Assembly: GCA_005888335.1 (NCBI GenBank)
Contig: VAWY01000234.1
Location: 1 to 9,392, forward strand
Direction of reading: 5' to 3'
From: Actinomycetota bacterium
GTDB lineage: Bacteria; Actinomycetota; Thermoleophilia; Solirubrobacterales; Solirubrobacteraceae
DNA: 9,392 nt
Shown in pieces: positions 7,514 through 9,392 of this stretch. The position numbers and the translations under genes are program-made. Within the stretch, counting starts at the first letter, position 1; every line of letters starts with the position of its first letter. The notes below the pieces were generated by a model. It was not told the DNA's origin, did not search any database, and saw only the letters and a list, made by a program, of their open reading frames with translations.

Positions 7514-8421
7514 CAGGCCGCGGCGCCGTTGCGGGACTTGACCGGGTTCGCGAACTCGCGCGACGGCTGGTGGTGGAGGACCTCGAGGACCGTCTCGCGG
7601 CGCGTCGCGTCGGCGTCGGCCGCGCGGCCGCGCAGCGCCCGGCGCGCGCGGCCGCGCACGCTGCCGAAGCGCACGCGGGCCAGGACGTGCAGGCACTCGA
7701 CGCCGTGACTCGACGTGATCTTCTTGCCCTCGTCGTAGGAGCGGCTGTGGTAGGAGACCGGCACCTCGAACGGCCGGATGCCGGCCTTGAGGATCCGCGC
7801 CGTGATCTCGGTGTCCAGGCCAAAGCCGTTCTCCTGCAGCTCGAAGCTGCGGAACAGGTCGAGCGGCATGAGCTTCAGGCACGTGTGCAGGTCGCTCAGG
7901 TAGGCGTCGAACATGAGGTTCGCGGCGAACGTGAGCGCCCGGTTGCCGACCCCGTGGCGGTAGGACTGGTAGCGCGTGTTGACGCCGAACAGGCGGGTGC
8001 CGTAGACGACGTCGCAGCGCCCTTCGAGCACGGGCTCGAGGAGCTTGGGGAGGTCGCTGGGCGAGTACTCGAGGTCCGCGTCGAACGGCACCATGTGCGT
8101 GCCGCCGGCGATCGCGGCGGCCGTCTGCAGCGCCGCTCCCTTGCCCAGGTTGCGGGGATGGCGGTAGGAGACGACCCGCGGGTCGTCGAGCTCGCCGAGG
8201 ATCTGCGGCGTCGCGTCCGTGCTGCCGTCGTCGACGATCACGAGCTCGATCTCGCACGGGTACGCGGTCGCCAGGACGGCGTCGACCGCGTGCGCCAGCG
8301 TCGCCGCCTCGTTGTAGGCGGGCATCAGGATCGAGAGCTTGAGCGCGCTCGCACGGAGCCTCCCGTGCGAGCGGCGTACAAAACGTGTTCGGCCGTTGTG
8401 AGGGGTGTGGCGGATCGTCAC
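7513..8421 (-). CDS. Glycosyltransferase family 2, polyprenyl-phosphate sugar (DPM-like) synthase type
   Basis: A 302-residue reading frame whose core (about 28-252) matches DPM/DPG-like family 2 enzymes. It has LSILMPAYNEAATL at 29-42, VIVDDGSTDATP at 61-72, RNLGKGAALQTA at 90-101, and VPFDADLEYSPSDLP at 111-125 with the DAD metal site. The later family motifs are GNRALTFAANLMFDAYLSDLHTC (residues 159-181), NGFGLDTEITARIL at 198-211 and SYDEGKKI at 228-235. Such enzymes move a sugar from a nucleotide to polyprenyl phosphate; here that is inferred from family. No C-terminal membrane helices follow. Instead there is an Arg/Ala-rich tail of about 50 residues. The start is uncertain. GTG 8421 is the only in-frame start before the core, but the first 20 codons include rare ones (ACA, TTT, GTA, CGA). 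A GGGAGG site precedes GTG 8354, which is out of frame. First gene of the operon. Confidence 0.88.
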   Translation of the reverse strand: MTIRHTPHNGRTRFVRRSHGRLRASALKLSILMPAYNEAATLAHAVDAVLATAYPCEIELVIVDDGSTDATPQILGELDDPRVVSYRHPRNLGKGAALQTAAAIAGGTHMVPFDADLEYSPSDLPKLLEPVLEGRCDVVYGTRLFGVNTRYQSYRHGVGNRALTFAANLMFDAYLSDLHTCLKLMPLDLFRSFELQENGFGLDTEITARILKAGIRPFEVPVSYHSRSYDEGKKITSSHGVECLHVLARVRFGSVRGRARRALRGRAADADATRRETVLEVLHHQPSREFANPVKSRNGAAA

Positions 8422-8483
8422 GTTGGTGTCTGCCCTTGGGGATCGTGGGTTGGTCCACGGCAGCAGTCTGGGGTGGTGCCTGC

Positions 8484-8518
8484 CCGGAGTCGATCGACCG
8501 GCGGTCCAAGACTCCCGG
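8484..8518 (-). other. Imperfect hairpin in the operon leader
   Basis: The outer stem pairs 8484-8491 with 8510-8518 (eight pairs with one bulged base). After a small internal loop, an inner stem pairs 8496-8499 (GACC) with 8503-8506 (GGTC). On the minus strand no T tract follows, so it is not an intrinsic terminator. If transcription starts upstream of it, it would form in the 5' leader of the glycosyltransferase operon. Role unknown. Confidence 0.35.
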
Positions 8519-8611
8519 CTGCGGCGGTGCGTCGGCCTGCCTTCCGACGACCGTGCCGTACGGCGTATGGCGCCTCCGACGGCGCCCCGGACCTAACCGG
8601 CCGCAGCTCAG

Positions 8612-8639
8612 CCCGAGTTAAAAAGACCGTTATCCCGAG
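8612..8639. promoter_or_regulatory. AT-rich island flanked by CCCGAG direct repeats
   Basis: CCCGAG occurs at 8612-8617 and again at 8634-8639, a period of 22 bases, or about two helical turns. Between them lies GTTAAAAAGACCGTTAT, the most AT-rich stretch in the spacer. GTTA is itself repeated at 8617-8620 and 8629-8632. This could be a promoter or a protein binding site between the divergent genes. No canonical -10/-35 pair fits on either strand, so the role is open. Confidence 0.3.
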
Positions 8640-8709
8640 CGGCCCCCCGGCCGGCTTTGGCGGGAGTAACCGCTCTACCGCCGGTCGAAACGGGGCGCCG
8701 GGCGCTGTG

Positions 8710-8721
8710 TGACGATCGTCA
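8710..8721. promoter_or_regulatory. Perfect 12-base palindrome, possible operator
   Basis: TGACGATCGTCA is a perfect inverted repeat centred 39 bases before the lipoprotein start codon. It overlaps the position expected for a -35 element paired with the TAGGGT box. A dimeric regulator could bind here and control the hydrolase gene. No adjacent regulator gene is visible, and a chance palindrome is possible in this GC-rich sequence. Confidence 0.35.
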
Positions 8722-8741
8722 ACCAGCCGAGACGCCCTCAC

Positions 8742-8747
8742 TAGGGT
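8742..8747 (+). promoter_or_regulatory. Possible -10 box (TAGGGT) for the lipoprotein gene
   Basis: TAGGGT fits the TANNNT form of actinobacterial -10 elements and ends 7 bases before ATG 8755, so transcription would start at or near the start codon and give a leaderless mRNA. The -35 region (about 8719-8724, TCAACC) is weak. Alternatively, the AGGG in this box could act as a ribosome binding site. Confidence 0.35.
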
Positions 8748-8754
8748 GCTCGCG

Positions 8755-9392
8755 ATGCGTCGTCCGCTCCGAGGCATCGCCGTGCTCGCGGCCGTCGCGC
8801 TGCTGCCGTGCCTCACCGGCTGCGGCGCGCAGCCCTCGCCGGCGTCGACCGAGCGCTATACCGGCGTCCGGCCGGGGTCGGCGTGGAACGCGCCGCTGCC
8901 GCCGTTCGGGGGCAGCGTGCCCTGCCGCACGCGCCGACCGGCGGGCGCCTCCGGCGCGGCGCGGCCGGCCGCCGGGCTGGCTGTGTCGCTGAACTTCAGC
9001 AGCGGCAAGGCGCTGTGCCGCCAGCTCGCGCGAGCCCGGAGCAGCGGCGCGCGGCTGATCCGGGACGATCTCGTCTGGGCCGACGTCGAGCCGTCCGCGG
9101 GGGAGGACCGCTGGGCGCGCTACGACGCGATCGTCGCCAACGCGGCGCGCTACGGGCTGACCCTGCTGCCGATCATCGACCGCAGCCCGCCGTGGGCGGC
9201 CGAGGCGCCCAGCGCCCTGCCTCGCGATCCGGCGACCTACGGCGACTTCCTCGCGAAGGTCGTCGCGCGGTACGGCCCCGGCGGCTCGTTCTGGCGGCGC
9301 CGACGGAGCCTCGCGCGGTTCGCGCCGCGGTGGTTCGAGATCTGGAACGAGCCGTACTTCGGCCCGTTCGCCAACCTCCGCCCCGACCCCGG
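8755..9392 (+). CDS. Lipoprotein with clan GH-A glycoside hydrolase domain (GH39/PslG-like), C-terminus outside the window
   Basis: The first 212 residues are present and the frame runs open to the right edge. MRRPLRG, a hydrophobic stretch and LTGC (residues 20-23) form a lipoprotein signal peptide with lipidation expected at C23. A variable linker follows. The catalytic domain has SLNFSSG at 78-84, ARLIRDDLVWADVEPSAGE at 99-117, RWARYDAIVANAARYGL at 119-135, LLPIIDRSPPWA at 137-148 and WFEIWNEPYFGPF at 193-205. This is the usual order for clan GH-A TIM barrels, with E199 of WNEP as the acid/base; the nucleophile Glu would lie beyond the edge. The layout resembles GH39 and PslG-like enzymes that cut exopolysaccharide. 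Start ATG 8755 gives the best signal peptide; GTG 8746 is an in-frame alternative. It is divergent from the glycosyltransferase operon, which suggests it acts on the same glycan. The substrate is inferred only. Confidence 0.85.
   Translation, partial: MRRPLRGIAVLAAVALLPCLTGCGAQPSPASTERYTGVRPGSAWNAPLPPFGGSVPCRTRRPAGASGAARPAAGLAVSLNFSSGKALCRQLARARSSGARLIRDDLVWADVEPSAGEDRWARYDAIVANAARYGLTLLPIIDRSPPWAAEAPSALPRDPATYGDFLAKVVARYGPGGSFWRRRRSLARFAPRWFEIWNEPYFGPFANLRPDP

Larger units (their letters stand above)
8422..8754. other. Divergent intergenic control region
   Basis: About 333 bases lie between the minus-strand operon and the plus-strand lipoprotein gene. I see no credible gene here. The open frames that cross it have no family motif and poor start context. 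It contains an AT-rich island (8618-8633) unlike the rest of the window, three perfect palindromes (8489-8498, 8555-8564, 8710-8721), an imperfect hairpin at 8484-8518, a potential stem at 8637-8675 and a TAGGGT box at 8742-8747. It must hold the promoters of both transcription units. I could not identify a convincing -35/-10 pair for the minus-strand operon, and I recognise no known riboswitch motif. Confidence 0.7.

Noticed and set aside
7570..8712. Plus-strand open frame of 380 codons over the DPM-like gene and spacer
   Set aside because: It has no motifs and runs antisense to a clear family 2 core. Its end in the spacer is chance openness.
8580..8754. Known riboswitch (c-di-AMP, c-di-GMP, TPP, cobalamin, SAM)
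   Set aside because: I looked for the conserved cores of these classes and did not see them. Only generic stems and AT-rich sequence are present.
8418..8992. Short open frames in the spacer on both strands (8418-8816 minus, 8657-8992 plus)
   Set aside because: They overlap the start of the lipoprotein gene out of frame, have no family resemblance and lack good start sites.
1..9392. CRISPR arrays, tRNA or rRNA genes, insertion sequences, attachment sites
   Set aside because: No repeat-spacer pattern, cloverleaf, transposase motif or flanking inverted or direct repeats were seen. Composition is uniform apart from the spacer.

Overview
The window is very GC-rich (third codon positions almost all G or C, frequent GTG starts) and reads like the chromosome of a high-GC actinobacterium. 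Protein style and codon use fit Thermoleophilia/Solirubrobacterales best, but that is an inference from composition, not from a marker gene. It holds one surface-glycan biosynthesis locus and part of a divergent hydrolase gene.

Layout: from 8421 down to 1, eight genes lie on the minus strand and all overlap or touch at their junctions. In transcription order they are: a DPM-like family 2 glycosyltransferase (7513-8421); a small membrane-anchored beta-rich protein of 140 residues (7091-7513); two family 4 glycosyltransferases (5964-7094 and 4861-5967); a family 2 glycosyltransferase (3837-4868); a large multi-pass membrane protein of DUF2206/GT-C type (about 1590-3840, whose reading frame is broken by one base near 3705); another family 2 glycosyltransferase (715-1590); and a third family 4 glycosyltransferase cut by the left edge (1-718). 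The junctions are TGATG, ATGA, GTGA, an 8-base overlap, ATGA, TGATG and GTGA, so this is a single translationally coupled operon.

A region of about 333 bases without a gene (8422-8754) separates the operon from a plus-strand gene that starts at 8755 and runs off the right edge. That gene encodes a lipoprotein with a clan GH-A glycoside hydrolase domain (WNEP motif). The spacer holds a perfect 12-base palindrome, an AT-rich island, hairpins and a TAGGGT box just before the hydrolase start.

How the genes may work together (inference): the cytoplasmic GT4 and GT2 enzymes build a glycan on a lipid carrier. The DPM-like enzyme may make a polyprenyl-phosphate sugar, which the GT-C-like membrane protein could use as donor on the outer face. 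The small anchored protein and the hydrolase lipoprotein would act outside the membrane, for example in handling or trimming the polymer. No flippase, ABC exporter, nucleotide-sugar enzyme or initiating phosphoglycosyltransferase is visible in the window, so the product cannot be named. Most of the locus is a recognisable kind of exopolysaccharide cluster. The points most worth attention are the frameshift in the membrane protein, the uncertain start of the first gene, the small anchored protein, and the divergent control region.
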